Positions 8,170 to 16,991 of a stretch of 64,000 nucleotides of DNA are shown here, piece after piece (position 1 is the stretch's first letter; each line of letters starts with the position of its first letter). Position numbers and translations under genes: made by a program. Under the pieces are notes generated by a model. The model was not told where the DNA came from and did not search any database. It worked only from the letters and a program-made list of their open reading frames with translations. Source of the DNA: Massilia sp. Mn16-1_5 (lineage in GTDB: Bacteria; Pseudomonadota; Gammaproteobacteria; Burkholderiales; Burkholderiaceae_D); NCBI RefSeq assembly GCF_004798585.1, contig NZ_PPXQ01000011.1, forward strand, positions 1 through 64,000. Direction: 5' to 3'.

Positions 8170-9585
8170 TTAGCGTGCCGCCGCCCCCGCATACAAGTCG
8201 ATGATGTCCGTGATCCCATCCTGGCACACGGGGCAAAACGCCTCGCTGCGGTCGAACATGATGCATTGCATCGCCGGCCGGTAGTAACCCTTGGCCTCGT
8301 AGTTGGCCCCCTCGAAGGCACCAATCGTGTGGCGGTGCGGCTGCTTCTCGAACAGCGCTCTGGTACGCGCCAGGTCTTCCCTGAACAGCGCATTCATTTC
8401 GCTTTCCGGACGGTTCTCGGCACGCAGCGCGGCGCGCCGCTTCTGGTAGGCGCGCGAGTATTCTTCGTACTCCGCCTTCGGCCATGGCGTCGGCAGCGGC
8501 GTGCCCGCCTTCACGTGCTTCGCCCATTTCAGTTTCGACGGGTCGCGCAGGGCCGTCGCATTCGGCTCCCACGGTTCCATGCGCGTGCTGCTGGCCGCAT
8601 ACGCCACCGGCGAGGTGTAGTACTCGTCGGCCAGGCCGGCGAAGTGGTGGCCGAACTCGTGCACGAACAGGTAGTTCGCCCATTCGTTGGATGCCGCCGC
8701 GGTGCTGAACTGGCCGAAGATGCCGCCACCGCCATAAGTCTCGTTGTTCACGAGGATCTCGATGAATTCGTAGGGCGCGTACTGGGCGATGTCGCGCAGC
8801 GCGCGGTTGTCGAGCGTGAGCACGTAGCGTTCGCTGCCGAAGATATCGTAGCGCGTGCCCAGCCTGGAGGCATGGTGCACGCCGGTCGAGGGGCGCGAGA
8901 CGCCCGATTCGACGGTCGGAACGGCCAGCGCCCAGACGTTGAAGTCATTCGCGCGCTCTTTAAAAGGCGAGACCGTGAACAGGTGCTGCGACAGGCGCCG
9001 CGCATCCGCCTCGAACTTCTTCATGTCGGCCGCGGTGTAGCCGTCGCCCAGGATCAGCAGGTCGACCTTCTGCGGCGATGGGCCGCTGACTTTCACCGGG
9101 ATCGGCGTGGCCGGTGCCGGCGGCTGCTTCCTCACCACGTCGGGCGCATCGGTATCGATCTCCACGCTCCAGGCCACCGAAAACGCATTCCTCTCGTCGC
9201 GCTTCAGGATGCGCACGCGCACCGGGCGATCCGGCTTCGGAAAGCGCACGGACTCGTGAAAACTGCGGCTGATCTTGTTGGCCTCGTCGGTCGTGCGCCA
9301 CTCGCCGAAGATGGTCGAAAAGTCGCGCGAATACAGCAGGTCTCCCGTCTTCGCATCGGCCACCTCGACCCGGTTCTGGCCGCGGTTCGTGTCGTCGAAA
9401 CTGCGCGCGGTGTCGCCCGGCCAGGGCAGCGGCTCGACCAGCACCTGCTCCAGCGCGTAGCTGTCCGAGAGCGCATTGCCGCTGTGGGTGTAGTCGACGC
9501 GGATGGTAGCCGGTTGCGCAGCCTGTGCCAGCCCGGATGCCAGCAGGGAGGCAGCAACGAGCAGGCGCGAAAGAGTACGAAGCAT
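8170..9585 (-). CDS. Secreted zinc metallopeptidase, IgA peptidase M64 family
   Basis: This is a 471-residue exported peptidase. A signal peptide (about residues 1-22, ending LAQAAQ) is followed by an N-terminal beta-rich M64 domain and a catalytic domain with HEFGHHFAGLADEY at about 309-322. That is the HExxHxxGxxDE metzincin-like zinc site, with both His, Glu and the third ligand intact. C-terminal cysteines in CIMFDRSEAFCPVC may form a disulfide. Start 9585 is supported by GAGGAC upstream; the longer frame to 9801 has no signal sequence at its start. Family members include the Clostridium ramosum IgA protease, but environmental homologues have unknown substrates. It is transcribed divergently from the next hydrolase. 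Confidence 0.88.
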   Translation of the reverse strand: MLRTLSRLLVAASLLASGLAQAAQPATIRVDYTHSGNALSDSYALEQVLVEPLPWPGDTARSFDDTNRGQNRVEVADAKTGDLLYSRDFSTIFGEWRTTDEANKISRSFHESVRFPKPDRPVRVRILKRDERNAFSVAWSVEIDTDAPDVVRKQPPAPATPIPVKVSGPSPQKVDLLILGDGYTAADMKKFEADARRLSQHLFTVSPFKERANDFNVWALAVPTVESGVSRPSTGVHHASRLGTRYDIFGSERYVLTLDNRALRDIAQYAPYEFIEILVNNETYGGGGIFGQFSTAAASNEWANYLFVHEFGHHFAGLADEYYTSPVAYAASSTRMEPWEPNATALRDPSKLKWAKHVKAGTPLPTPWPKAEYEEYSRAYQKRRAALRAENRPESEMNALFREDLARTRALFEKQPHRHTIGAFEGANYEAKGYYRPAMQCIMFDRSEAFCPVCQDGITDIIDLYAGAAAR

Positions 9586-9725
9586 AGGGAGTCCTCGAGA
9601 AAACGAATCCCGGCATTGTAATCCTGACACAGGCGATTCCGGACAGCGCCGATGCATACCCGATTCTTGTTGACGCCGGTGCAGCGTCCACCGATGATTA
9701 CTGAACGACAAGATTTGGAGTCCCG

Positions 9726-10757
9726 ATGCGTACCCTGCAACTCCTCGCCGGCGCCCTGCTGGCCCTTCCCTTCGCCTGCATGGCGCAGGCATGCACGTCA
9801 CCAGGACAACGCGTCGACGAGCAGGGTTTTGTACGCATCAACGGCATCGAGCAATGGGTCACGATGCAGGGCGACAGCTGCGCCAATCCGGTCATCCTGA
9901 TCGCCCACGGCGGGCCGGGCAATCCGCAAAGCCTGTACGCGAACGGCCCCGACGCCGCCTGGCGCAAGGACTTCACGGTCGTGCACTGGGACCAGCGCGG
10001 CGCTGGCATGACCTATGGCCGCAACAAGCCAGGCGAGGACGACAAGCTAACCGTCGAGGGCTTGCGCGACGACGGCCTGGCCGTGGCGCGCCACGTGCGC
10101 GAACGGCTCGGCAAGCGCAAGCTGATCCTGATGGGCGGCTCCTGGGGCTCGGTGCTGGCGGTGAACATGGCCAAGGCCGATCCGGACCAGTTCTGCGCCT
10201 ACCTCGGCACGGCGCAATTCGTCGGCCACCACCAGAACACCGACGGCCACGCCAGGCTGCTCGAACTGGCGCGCGCGGCCGGTGACACGGCAACGGTATC
10301 GACCATCGAAGCGCTCGGCCCGCCACCCTGGAAGAACCCGCGCTCCTTCGGCATCGAACGCCGCGCCATGCGCAAGTACGAAGCGCTGCGTACCGAGCCG
10401 ATGCCCAAGGCCTGGATGGCGCCGGGCGCGCTGTACGCAACGCCGCAGGCCCTGGCCGACTACGAAGGCGGCGAAGATTATTCCTTCATCCAGTTCGTCG
10501 GCATGCAGGACGACGGCATGGCATCCACGATCGACTTATATAAACTCGGCACCGACTTCAAACTGCCGGTCTACCTGGTGCAAGGGACCGAAGACCTGCT
10601 GACCACGCAGGCCGTCACCCAGCGCTACTACGATGCGATCAGGGCGCCCGTGAAAAAGCTGGTGCTGGTGCCGCGCGCCGGCCACGATCCGAACGTGCGG
10701 ACGGCCGAGGCGCAGCAGAAACTACTGCGCGAGGACATCCGGCCGCGCTGCCTGTGA
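9726..10757 (+). CDS. Exported alpha/beta hydrolase, proline iminopeptidase-like (S33)
   Basis: This 343-residue protein has a signal peptide ending near AQA at about residue 22. The oxyanion motif HGGPG is at 61-65, the nucleophile elbow GGSWGS has Ser139, and a late acid (GTEDLLT) and His (RAGHDPN) complete the triad. The layout is that of prolyl aminopeptidases and related tripeptidyl hydrolases of peptidase family S33. Export suggests scavenging of peptides in the periplasm, in keeping with the M64 protease next door, though co-function is only inferred. Confidence 0.85.
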   Translation: MRTLQLLAGALLALPFACMAQACTSPGQRVDEQGFVRINGIEQWVTMQGDSCANPVILIAHGGPGNPQSLYANGPDAAWRKDFTVVHWDQRGAGMTYGRNKPGEDDKLTVEGLRDDGLAVARHVRERLGKRKLILMGGSWGSVLAVNMAKADPDQFCAYLGTAQFVGHHQNTDGHARLLELARAAGDTATVSTIEALGPPPWKNPRSFGIERRAMRKYEALRTEPMPKAWMAPGALYATPQALADYEGGEDYSFIQFVGMQDDGMASTIDLYKLGTDFKLPVYLVQGTEDLLTTQAVTQRYYDAIRAPVKKLVLVPRAGHDPNVRTAEAQQKLLREDIRPRCL

Positions 10758-10852
10758 ACAGCGCCGGCTCAGGCGGCCCGGCTTCAGGCCAGGATTTGTG
10801 TTTGCAAATCGCCCTCTATCATGTTCAGCACCCAATCAAACATCGGATACAG

Positions 10853-11506
10853 ATGAAGCGAATTTTCCAGGTCATGCTGCTGGCGCTGACTGCAGCGCTC
10901 CCAGCACGCGCCGCGACGACGCCGGAACAGGAATTCTGGACCTGGTTCCAGGCCAACGAGTCGATGTTGTTCGATTTCGAGCGCGACCAGGAACGGATCT
11001 TCGATCGCCTCCAGCGGGCGATGCACAAGGTGGATCCCGACCTGGTATTCGAATTCGGTCCCAAGCAGAACGGCAAGCGCGAGTTCGTCATCAGCGCCGA
11101 CGGCATCCGCGCTGCGTTTCCCAAGGTCGAAGCGCTGTACGCTGCAGCGCCGGCCTTGCAGAACTGGATCATCGTCAAATACCGGCCACGGCGCGTGCCC
11201 ATGGACATCGGATACGGCGACAGGAAGATCAAGGCGGCGACGGTGATGGTCTTGCTGCACGCCCAAGGCGACAAAGCCGGTATCACGATCATGATCCCCG
11301 GCTACGACGCGGCGGAACACGACACCTATCGTTCGCTGGCCTACCTGTTTCTCGACCAGGCCCTGGGCGAATTCGATGTCGAAACGCGGGTAGGCGAAAT
11401 CCGCATCGTGGCGCCCGCGGGCGAGACCAGCGGCGCGCTGTCTTTGCAGGAACTGCCGGCCGCATTCGACCGCTATATCGCGCAGCGCACGTCCCCGCAT
11501 CGCTAG
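10853..11506 (+). CDS. Exported hypothetical protein
   Basis: The start at 10853 gives 217 residues with a typical signal peptide (MKRIFQVMLLALTAALPARA). The mature part has no metal or catalytic motif that I recognise. It contains FDFERDQERIFDRLQRAM near the N-terminus and an EFDVETRVGEIRI strand pattern near the C-terminus, and ends with a basic tail. A frame opening at 10754 overlaps the upstream hydrolase and would mask the signal peptide, so it was not used. It is convergent with the cyanophycinase gene. The function is unknown. Confidence 0.75.
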   Translation: MKRIFQVMLLALTAALPARAATTPEQEFWTWFQANESMLFDFERDQERIFDRLQRAMHKVDPDLVFEFGPKQNGKREFVISADGIRAAFPKVEALYAAAPALQNWIIVKYRPRRVPMDIGYGDRKIKAATVMVLLHAQGDKAGITIMIPGYDAAEHDTYRSLAYLFLDQALGEFDVETRVGEIRIVAPAGETSGALSLQELPAAFDRYIAQRTSPHR

Positions 11507-11514
11507 CCTGCCGC

Positions 11515-12726
11515 CTATTTGTACTGGTACAACGGCCTCTTGACCACGATCGGCCGGATATCGAGCCGCACGTTGTAGACCGAATACGCCTCGGTCGTGG
11601 CCGACATGTAGCCGACGCTCTCGCCCGTGCGCGAGAACTTGAATTCGAAGCCGAGGTCCGGCTGCACGGAATTGGCGCTATCGAGGGTGAGGCCGATGGC
11701 TTCGGGCTGGTCGCTGTCGATGAGTTTGCCCATCAGGTCGACCACGGTGCTATTGCCGAGGATGTCGGCCGAGAACAGCGGCTCGCGGTAGTAGGGCCGG
11801 GCCGGGTCAAGGCGGCCGTCGGCTTTATCCGGGGCGGGTGTAAAACTGTGGCGGGCAATATTGAAACGGTCGCCGTTGTCGAGGTAGCTGAGGCGCACGT
11901 TGCTGACGTTGAAGTCGCCCTGCTTCGCATTCGCGGCGGACAAATCGACCACCAGCGCGCCCTTGTAGCCGATCACCTCGACGTCGCGATTCGGCCCCAC
12001 GATCATTGCCGTGTTCTCGTCGATGCCGAGTCCCAGCTTGTAGCCCTTTTGCAGCATGGCCGGCAGCATGCGTGCGAAGCGGCCGCGCACCAATAAATGC
12101 TGGTCGACGAAGACATCGTCGCCGATGAAGCCGAGGCCGGGCGTGATTTCCTGGCCGTCAGTCAGGCCTAGTTTCAGGGTGGCGAGCACGGGCTTCGGGT
12201 GGCCGAACATGGTGCTGCTCATGATGGCGGCGCCGGCACTGGTGCCGGCGATGACGCCGCCGCGCCGGTACAGGTCCCACAGGGCGTCGAGGACCATGGT
12301 GTTGGAACCGTCGGGGCGGCGCAGCGCACGCGTGATGCGCGCCTGGTCGCCGCCGGCGAAATATGCGCCGCTGGCGCCGCGCACGGCGGCTGCGAGTTCG
12401 GGATTGTCGGCCGCGGCCTGGTAGTCGGTGCCGGTCAGGCGCACGGCGACCGGAACGAAGAAGGCGTTGGCGCCGTATTTGTTGAGCCGGTCGACCAGGG
12501 CGGCGCCGGATTTTTCGGGATTGGCGGAGGCGGAAGCAAAGACGGCGATGCGCGCGCCTTTTCCGCCGGCAAGCTGGACGATCCGTTCCCAGACTGCGGC
12601 GTTATCGGGACGCAGGGCGCCGCCGATGATGACGAGCGAACCCTTGGTAGCCGTCACCTCGGCGGCTTCAGCCGGGGTAGTAAGCAGAGCAACGGCAAGC
12701 GCAACGGAACCAGCAATCGGCCACAT
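11515..12726 (-). CDS. Exported cyanophycinase (peptidase S51)
   Basis: Cyanophycinases cut the beta-Asp-Arg polymer cyanophycin into dipeptides. This 403-residue protein has a signal peptide (about 1-21, ...AEAAE), the S51 core with LVIIGGALRP and YFAGGDQAR, and the nucleophile Ser163 in GTSAGA. The export signal marks it as the extracellular type (CphE-like), which uses polymer released by other cells, rather than the cytosolic CphB. No cyanophycin synthetase gene is in the window. The ATG at 12726 follows GGGAGAG at good spacing. Confidence 0.88.
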   Translation of the reverse strand: MWPIAGSVALAVALLTTPAEAAEVTATKGSLVIIGGALRPDNAAVWERIVQLAGGKGARIAVFASASANPEKSGAALVDRLNKYGANAFFVPVAVRLTGTDYQAAADNPELAAAVRGASGAYFAGGDQARITRALRRPDGSNTMVLDALWDLYRRGGVIAGTSAGAAIMSSTMFGHPKPVLATLKLGLTDGQEITPGLGFIGDDVFVDQHLLVRGRFARMLPAMLQKGYKLGLGIDENTAMIVGPNRDVEVIGYKGALVVDLSAANAKQGDFNVSNVRLSYLDNGDRFNIARHSFTPAPDKADGRLDPARPYYREPLFSADILGNSTVVDLMGKLIDSDQPEAIGLTLDSANSVQPDLGFEFKFSRTGESVGYMSATTEAYSVYNVRLDIRPIVVKRPLYQYK

Positions 12727-12795
12727 AAGACACTCTCCCTCTTCAAGCTAAATGCTAAGCCTGATTCGAGAGGGACGGCGCCGTGTTGAGCTTTC

Positions 12796-13233
12796 TCAGG
12801 AGAGATAAATGTTCGGGAAGTAACGCTCCATCAGTGTCTCGGGATTGCGCGGCGTGGTGAAACCGAAGCGTTCGTATAAACCTTGCGCATCGGTGGTCGC
12901 GAGCATGAAACGGCGCAGGCGCTGCAGGCTCGGATGGCGCAGCACGGCGGCCACCAGCTGCTTGCCGTAGCCGTGGCCACGGTACTGCGGTACCACAAAC
13001 ACGTCGACCAGGTTGGCGAAGGTCGCGAAGTCGGTGATGACGCGGGCGAAGCCGATCTGACGGCCGTCGATATAGGCGCCGAAGCACAGGGAATTTTCGA
13101 TCGCGCGCTCGACGATCGGCCGCGAGATCCCTACCGCCCAGCTCGATTGCTCGCTGAGGAAGCGGTAGATCATCGGAATGTCGAGCCGCGACTGGTCGGT
13201 GCTGACCTCGAAGCTGGAGTCGTTGGTAGTCAT
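12796..13233 (-). CDS. GNAT family N-acetyltransferase
   Basis: This encodes a 145-residue single-domain acetyltransferase. The acetyl-CoA loop is VVPQYRGHGYGKQLV (Q/RxxGxG/A type), preceded by the usual beta4 strand (NLVDVFVV) and followed by DAQGLYERFGF, the conserved motif B. The start at 13233 (MTTNDSSF) is preferred over an upstream frame to 13281 with a basic extension, although no strong ribosome binding site is visible for either. The substrate cannot be predicted. Confidence 0.85.
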   Translation of the reverse strand: MTTNDSSFEVSTDQSRLDIPMIYRFLSEQSSWAVGISRPIVERAIENSLCFGAYIDGRQIGFARVITDFATFANLVDVFVVPQYRGHGYGKQLVAAVLRHPSLQRLRRFMLATTDAQGLYERFGFTTPRNPETLMERYFPNIYLS

Positions 13234-13306
13234 GTGACTGGCGAATCTGGCAAAAAAGCCAATTCTACGCCGTTTGCACAAACGTCAAGATTCGATTGCC
13301 GCGCGT

Positions 13307-13915
13307 TTATTGGCGGCTCTGGAGGTAGCGATCCGGCAAGGTCAGACCCGCATCTTCGGCGCGCCAGACCAGGTTGGCGATCCACCAGCGCTTGCCGTCG
13401 TGCGCCAGCTGGATGCTGTTGATTCCGCGCATGAAGGGTTTGGGATCGTTCGGCGAGCGCAGCAATTCATAAGTGCTGAATACGTGCACCAGCTGGCCGA
13501 AGGCATCGGTCGTGCGGGCGATTTCGCGCTCGTAGAAGCCGCTCGTATTGAAGGCACTCATGTTGCGACTGATGTAATCCTCGACCGTCATGCTGCGCAG
13601 GGCGAAGCCGCCGCCTTCGCGGTTGGGCACGACGACCATCAGCTTGGCGTCCGGTGCGAACAGCGCGCGCATGCGGTTCCAGTTGCGCGGCGCGCCGGCC
13701 GGGCCGGAGATCACGTCGTAGAGCGCGGCGACGATGCTGTCGACCGAGGCGCCGTCGGCTTCCTTGGTCACCGTGGGCTGGGCCGGCGCAGTATGCACCT
13801 GCGGTACCGGCTGGGCCGCCGGTGTCACAGCTTGCGCCGATTGCGCCTGCTGGGCGGCGGATACCGTACCGGTGCACATCGCTGCGGCAAGGCCGACGCT
13901 GAGCCATCGTTTCAT
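13307..13915 (-). CDS. Exported SnoaL/NTF2-like protein
   Basis: Start 13915 gives 202 residues preceded by GAGGAAAAAC. A signal peptide (MKRWLSVGLAAAMCTGTVSAA) leads into an Ala/Gln/Pro-rich linker and then a cone-shaped NTF2-like domain. Typical elements are the helix DSIVAALYDVISGPAG, the strand ALFAPDAKLMVVVP, the segment TVEDYISRN and the final strand KRWWIANLVW. Relatives include nuclear transport factor 2-like lipid- or aromatic-binding proteins and isomerases. No catalytic residue can be assigned, so a ligand-binding periplasmic role is the safest guess. Confidence 0.78.
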   Translation of the reverse strand: MKRWLSVGLAAAMCTGTVSAAQQAQSAQAVTPAAQPVPQVHTAPAQPTVTKEADGASVDSIVAALYDVISGPAGAPRNWNRMRALFAPDAKLMVVVPNREGGGFALRSMTVEDYISRNMSAFNTSGFYEREIARTTDAFGQLVHVFSTYELLRSPNDPKPFMRGINSIQLAHDGKRWWIANLVWRAEDAGLTLPDRYLQSRQ

Positions 13916-14048
13916 TGTTTTTCCTCGATCAGAATCTGTTAACAGTTGAATAATCGGCGATTTCGGCGCGCTTGTCATCCGCCGGGGCCTTCGGCGAGGC
14001 ACGCCGGCGGCAGTTTATAATCGAGCAAATCCAACGGAACCTCCCACC

Positions 14049-15446
14049 ATGACCGAACAATTCTCCAAAAAAGCCGAAGCCTGGTCGGCACGCTTCTCCG
14101 AACCCGTGTCGGACCTCGTCAAACGCTATACGGCCTCCGTCTTCTTCGACAAGCGACTGGCCATGTTCGACATCCAGGGTTCGCTCGCGCACGCCGAGAT
14201 GCTGGCCGCGCAAGGCATCATCACAGCAAGCGACCGCAGCGAAATCGAGCGCGGCATGGCGCAGATCAAGAGCGAGATCGAAGCCGGCAGTTTCGAGTGG
14301 CTGCTCGACCTGGAAGACGTGCACCTGAACATCGAAAAGCGCCTGACCGAGCTGGTTGGCGATGCGGGAAAACGCCTGCACACGGGCCGTTCGCGCAACG
14401 ACCAGGTCGCAACCGACATCCGCCTGTACGTGCGCGCCGCGATCGACGACGTGGTGGCCCTGTTGAATCAATTGCGCAGCGCGCTGACGGACGTGGCCGA
14501 GCGCCACTTCGACACCATCATGCCGGGCTTTACGCACCTGCAGGTGGCCCAGCCGATCACCTTCGGCCACCACATGCTGGCCTACGTCGAGATGTTCGGC
14601 CGCGATGCCGAGCGCATGCTCGATGCGCGCCGCCGCGTGAACCGCCTGCCGCTGGGCGCCGCCGCCCTGGCCGGCACCACCTTCCCGATCGACCGCCTGC
14701 GCGTGGCAAAAACCCTGGGCTTCGAGGACGTCTGCCACAACTCGCTGGACGCCGTCTCCGACCGCGACTTCGCGATCGAGTTCACGGCCGCCGCCTCCCT
14801 CATCATGATGCACGTCTCGCGCATGTCGGAAGAACTGGTCATGTGGATCAGCCCGCGCATCGGCTTCATCGACATCGCCGACCGCTTCTGCACCGGCTCG
14901 TCGATCATGCCGCAAAAGAAGAACCCGGACGTGCCGGAACTCGCGCGGGGCAAGACCGGCCGCGTGTACGGTCACCTGGCTTCGCTGCTGACCCTGATGA
15001 AAGGCCAGCCGCTGGCCTACAACAAGGACAACCAGGAAGACAAGGAACCGCTGTTCGACACCGTCGACACCGTGCTCGACACGCTGCGCATCTTTACCGA
15101 TATGGCCGGCGGCATCACGGTCAAGGCGGACAACATGCGCGCCGCGGCCCTGCAGGGCTATGCGACGGCCACCGACCTGGCCGACTACCTCGTGAAAAAG
15201 GGCCTGCCCTTCCGCGACGCGCACGAGGCCGTGGCCCATGCGGTGCGCGCCTGCGACCAGGCCGGCGTCGACCTGTCGGAAATGTCGCTCGAGACCTTGC
15301 AAGGCTTCTCGCCGCTGATCGAGGACGACGTGTTCGCGGTGCTGACGCTGGAAGGTTCCGTCGCCGCGCGCGACCACGTGGGTGGCACCGCGCCGAACCA
15401 GGTGCGCAAGGCGATCGAACGCGTGCGTGGCCAGTTGAAAGACTAG
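14049..15446 (+). CDS. argH: Argininosuccinate lyase
   Basis: ArgH splits argininosuccinate to arginine and fumarate, the last step of arginine synthesis. At 465 residues it has the normal length for the fumarase/aspartase superfamily. HTGRSRNDQ near residue 115 binds substrate, a His in [14 protein letters not shown] acts in catalysis, and the signature [12 protein letters not shown] carries the catalytic Ser. A TATAAT sequence lies at 14016-14021 just upstream. The gene is monocistronic and ends in a strong terminator. Confidence 0.97.
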   Translation: MTEQFSKKAEAWSARFSEPVSDLVKRYTASVFFDKRLAMFDIQGSLAHAEMLAAQGIITASDRSEIERGMAQIKSEIEAGSFEWLLDLEDVHLNIEKRLTELVGDAGKRLHTGRSRNDQVATDIRLYVRAAIDDVVALLNQLRSALTDVAERHFDTIMPGFTHLQVAQPITFGHHMLAYVEMFGRDAERMLDARRRVNRLPLGAAALAGTTFPIDRLRVAKTLGFEDVCHNSLDAVSDRDFAIEFTAAASLIMMHVSRMSEELVMWISPRIGFIDIADRFCTGSSIMPQKKNPDVPELARGKTGRVYGHLASLLTLMKGQPLAYNKDNQEDKEPLFDTVDTVLDTLRIFTDMAGGITVKADNMRAAALQGYATATDLADYLVKKGLPFRDAHEAVAHAVRACDQAGVDLSEMSLETLQGFSPLIEDDVFAVLTLEGSVAARDHVGGTAPNQVRKAIERVRGQLKD

Positions 15447-15462
15447 TTGTAAGGCTAAAAGA

Positions 15463-15496
15463 AGAAGGCCCGGTTGTCCGGGCCTTCTGTTTTTTT
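15463..15496 (+). terminator. Rho-independent terminator of argH
   Basis: An 11-bp stem AGAAGGCCCGG (15463-15473) pairs with CCGGGCCTTCT (15478-15488) around a TTGT loop and is followed by GTTTTTTT. It overlaps the end of the convergent terC gene. Confidence 0.92.
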
Positions 15497-16460
15497 ACTT
15501 CACTTCTTCCTTCTTGGTGATGAACACGCTGGCGATACAGCTGCCTGCGATCAGCACCGCCACGACGGTCAGCGATGCCTGCACCGGCACGTGGTACCAG
15601 GGCATGATCAGCATCTTGGTACCGATGAAGGTCAGCACCATCGCCAGGCCATACTTGAGCAAGTGGAAGCGGTCGGCCACGTCCACCAGCAGGAAGTACA
15701 GCGCGCGCAGTCCCAGGATCGCGAACATGTTCGAGGTGAACACGATGAACGGGTCGGTCGTGATCGCGAAAATGGCCGGGATCGAATCGACGGCGAATAC
15801 CAGGTCGGTCACCTCGATCAGGATCAGCACCAGGAACAGCGGCGTCACGTAGCGCACCCCACTCTTCGTGACGAAGAAGCGCTCGCCATGGTCGCCTTCG
15901 GCCACCTTCAGGTGCTTGCGTGCGAAACGCAGCACCGGGTTGTTCGCCACGTCCGGCTCCTTGTCCACCGCCACCAGCATGCGCAGGCCGGTGTAGAGCA
16001 GGAATGCACCGAACAGGTACAGCACCCAGCTGAATTCGCTGACCACCCATGCGCCCGCGCTGATCATGATGGCGCGCATCACGATGGCGCCCAGCACACC
16101 GTAAATCAGGACCCGGCGCTGGTATTGCTGCGGCACCTGGAACGCGGTAAAGATGAGCAGGAAGACAAACACGTTGTCGACCGACAGGGCTTTTTCGATC
16201 AGGTAGCCCGAGAAGAACTCGAGCGCCTTCTGGTCGGCGACCTCGGCGCCCACCGTTCCCTTCAGATACCACCACAAGCCGCCGTTGAACAGCAGCGCCA
16301 GGCTGACCCAGACCAGCGACCAGATGCCGGCTTCCTTGACGCTGACCTTGTGCGCCTTGTTGCCGCCGAAGACGAACAAGTCGAGCGCCAGCATCAGGAT
16401 CACGAAACCGACGAACACGGCCCACATCGGGCCGCTTGCAATGCTTTCCAGACCATTCAT
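15495..16460 (-). CDS. TerC family membrane protein (Alx/YceF type)
   Basis: This 321-residue integral membrane protein has about nine hydrophobic segments. It carries the two acidic family motifs: EKALSVDNVFVF near residue 90 and EVTDLVFAVDSIPA near residue 213. TerC proteins are implicated in metal (manganese, calcium) export or in metallation of exported enzymes, and the larger group in tellurite resistance. It follows the HPF/RaiA-like gene by 16 bases with AGGAG upstream, so the two form an operon. No yybP-ykoY manganese riboswitch precedes it, because the upstream gene occupies the space. Confidence 0.93.
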   Translation of the reverse strand: MNGLESIASGPMWAVFVGFVILMLALDLFVFGGNKAHKVSVKEAGIWSLVWVSLALLFNGGLWWYLKGTVGAEVADQKALEFFSGYLIEKALSVDNVFVFLLIFTAFQVPQQYQRRVLIYGVLGAIVMRAIMISAGAWVVSEFSWVLYLFGAFLLYTGLRMLVAVDKEPDVANNPVLRFARKHLKVAEGDHGERFFVTKSGVRYVTPLFLVLILIEVTDLVFAVDSIPAIFAITTDPFIVFTSNMFAILGLRALYFLLVDVADRFHLLKYGLAMVLTFIGTKMLIMPWYHVPVQASLTVVAVLIAGSCIASVFITKKEEVK

Positions 16461-16476
16461 GATGCGCTCCTGTCAG

Positions 16477-16884
16477 TCATCGCTTGCGTGCCGTGGGGTC
16501 GGCGGCATCGTCGGCCGCCGCCGCGGTGTAGGCAGCCGTGCCCATGTTGTCGAGCTGCGCCGGTATGCGCTCGCGGGCGAAATCGCGGCTGCGCTCCACC
16601 TGGCGCACCAGGGCGCGGTCGGCGCGCTCGGCGGCGCGATCGATGGCCGCATACAGATCGGCCTCCGTTTCTTCGATGACGACAGCGCGTCCGCCGCCGA
16701 GCTGCACCTGGATCTTGCAGCGCTTGTCGACACCGCCGCGCGGGCCATTGATGTCGGACAGTAGCACGACCAGCCTCTGCATACGCGTACGCGCCCAGCC
16801 CAGCGCGCTTGCCAGGCGCTGCTCGGTGTAGGCACGCAGGGCGTGCGTCATCGTGAAACCGTTGGCTTGAATGGTGATACGCAT
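16477..16884 (-). CDS. HPF/RaiA-family ribosome-associated protein (short form)
   Basis: This 135-residue protein has the beta-alpha-beta-beta-beta-alpha layout of ribosome hibernation factors. MRITIQANGFTMTHALRAYTEQRL is the first strand and helix, RLVVLLSDINGPRGGVDKRCKI the next strands, and DLYAAIDRAAERADRALVRQVERSR the last helix. It lacks the C-terminal dimerisation domain of long HPF. A low-complexity Ala/Asp tail (AAAADDAADPTARKR) is specific to it. ATG 16884 has AGGAG eight bases upstream; the longer frame to 16965 runs into the promoter region. It may stall ribosomes or act in a stress response with TerC. Confidence 0.82.
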   Translation of the reverse strand: MRITIQANGFTMTHALRAYTEQRLASALGWARTRMQRLVVLLSDINGPRGGVDKRCKIQVQLGGGRAVVIEETEADLYAAIDRAAERADRALVRQVERSRDFARERIPAQLDNMGTAAYTAAAADDAADPTARKR

Positions 16885-16991
16885 GATGGTTCTCCTGTAA
16901 GTGGGTGTCTCGACTATAGGCAACCCGGTGACATCGCACAAATCGAATATACTTTGCTGATTCATCGATTTTTACGATGTGTGGAAAAGCC

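Noticed and set aside
16461..16476. A manganese (yybP-ykoY) riboswitch before terC, often seen with this family
   Set aside because: Only 16 bases separate terC from the preceding gene; there is no room for it.
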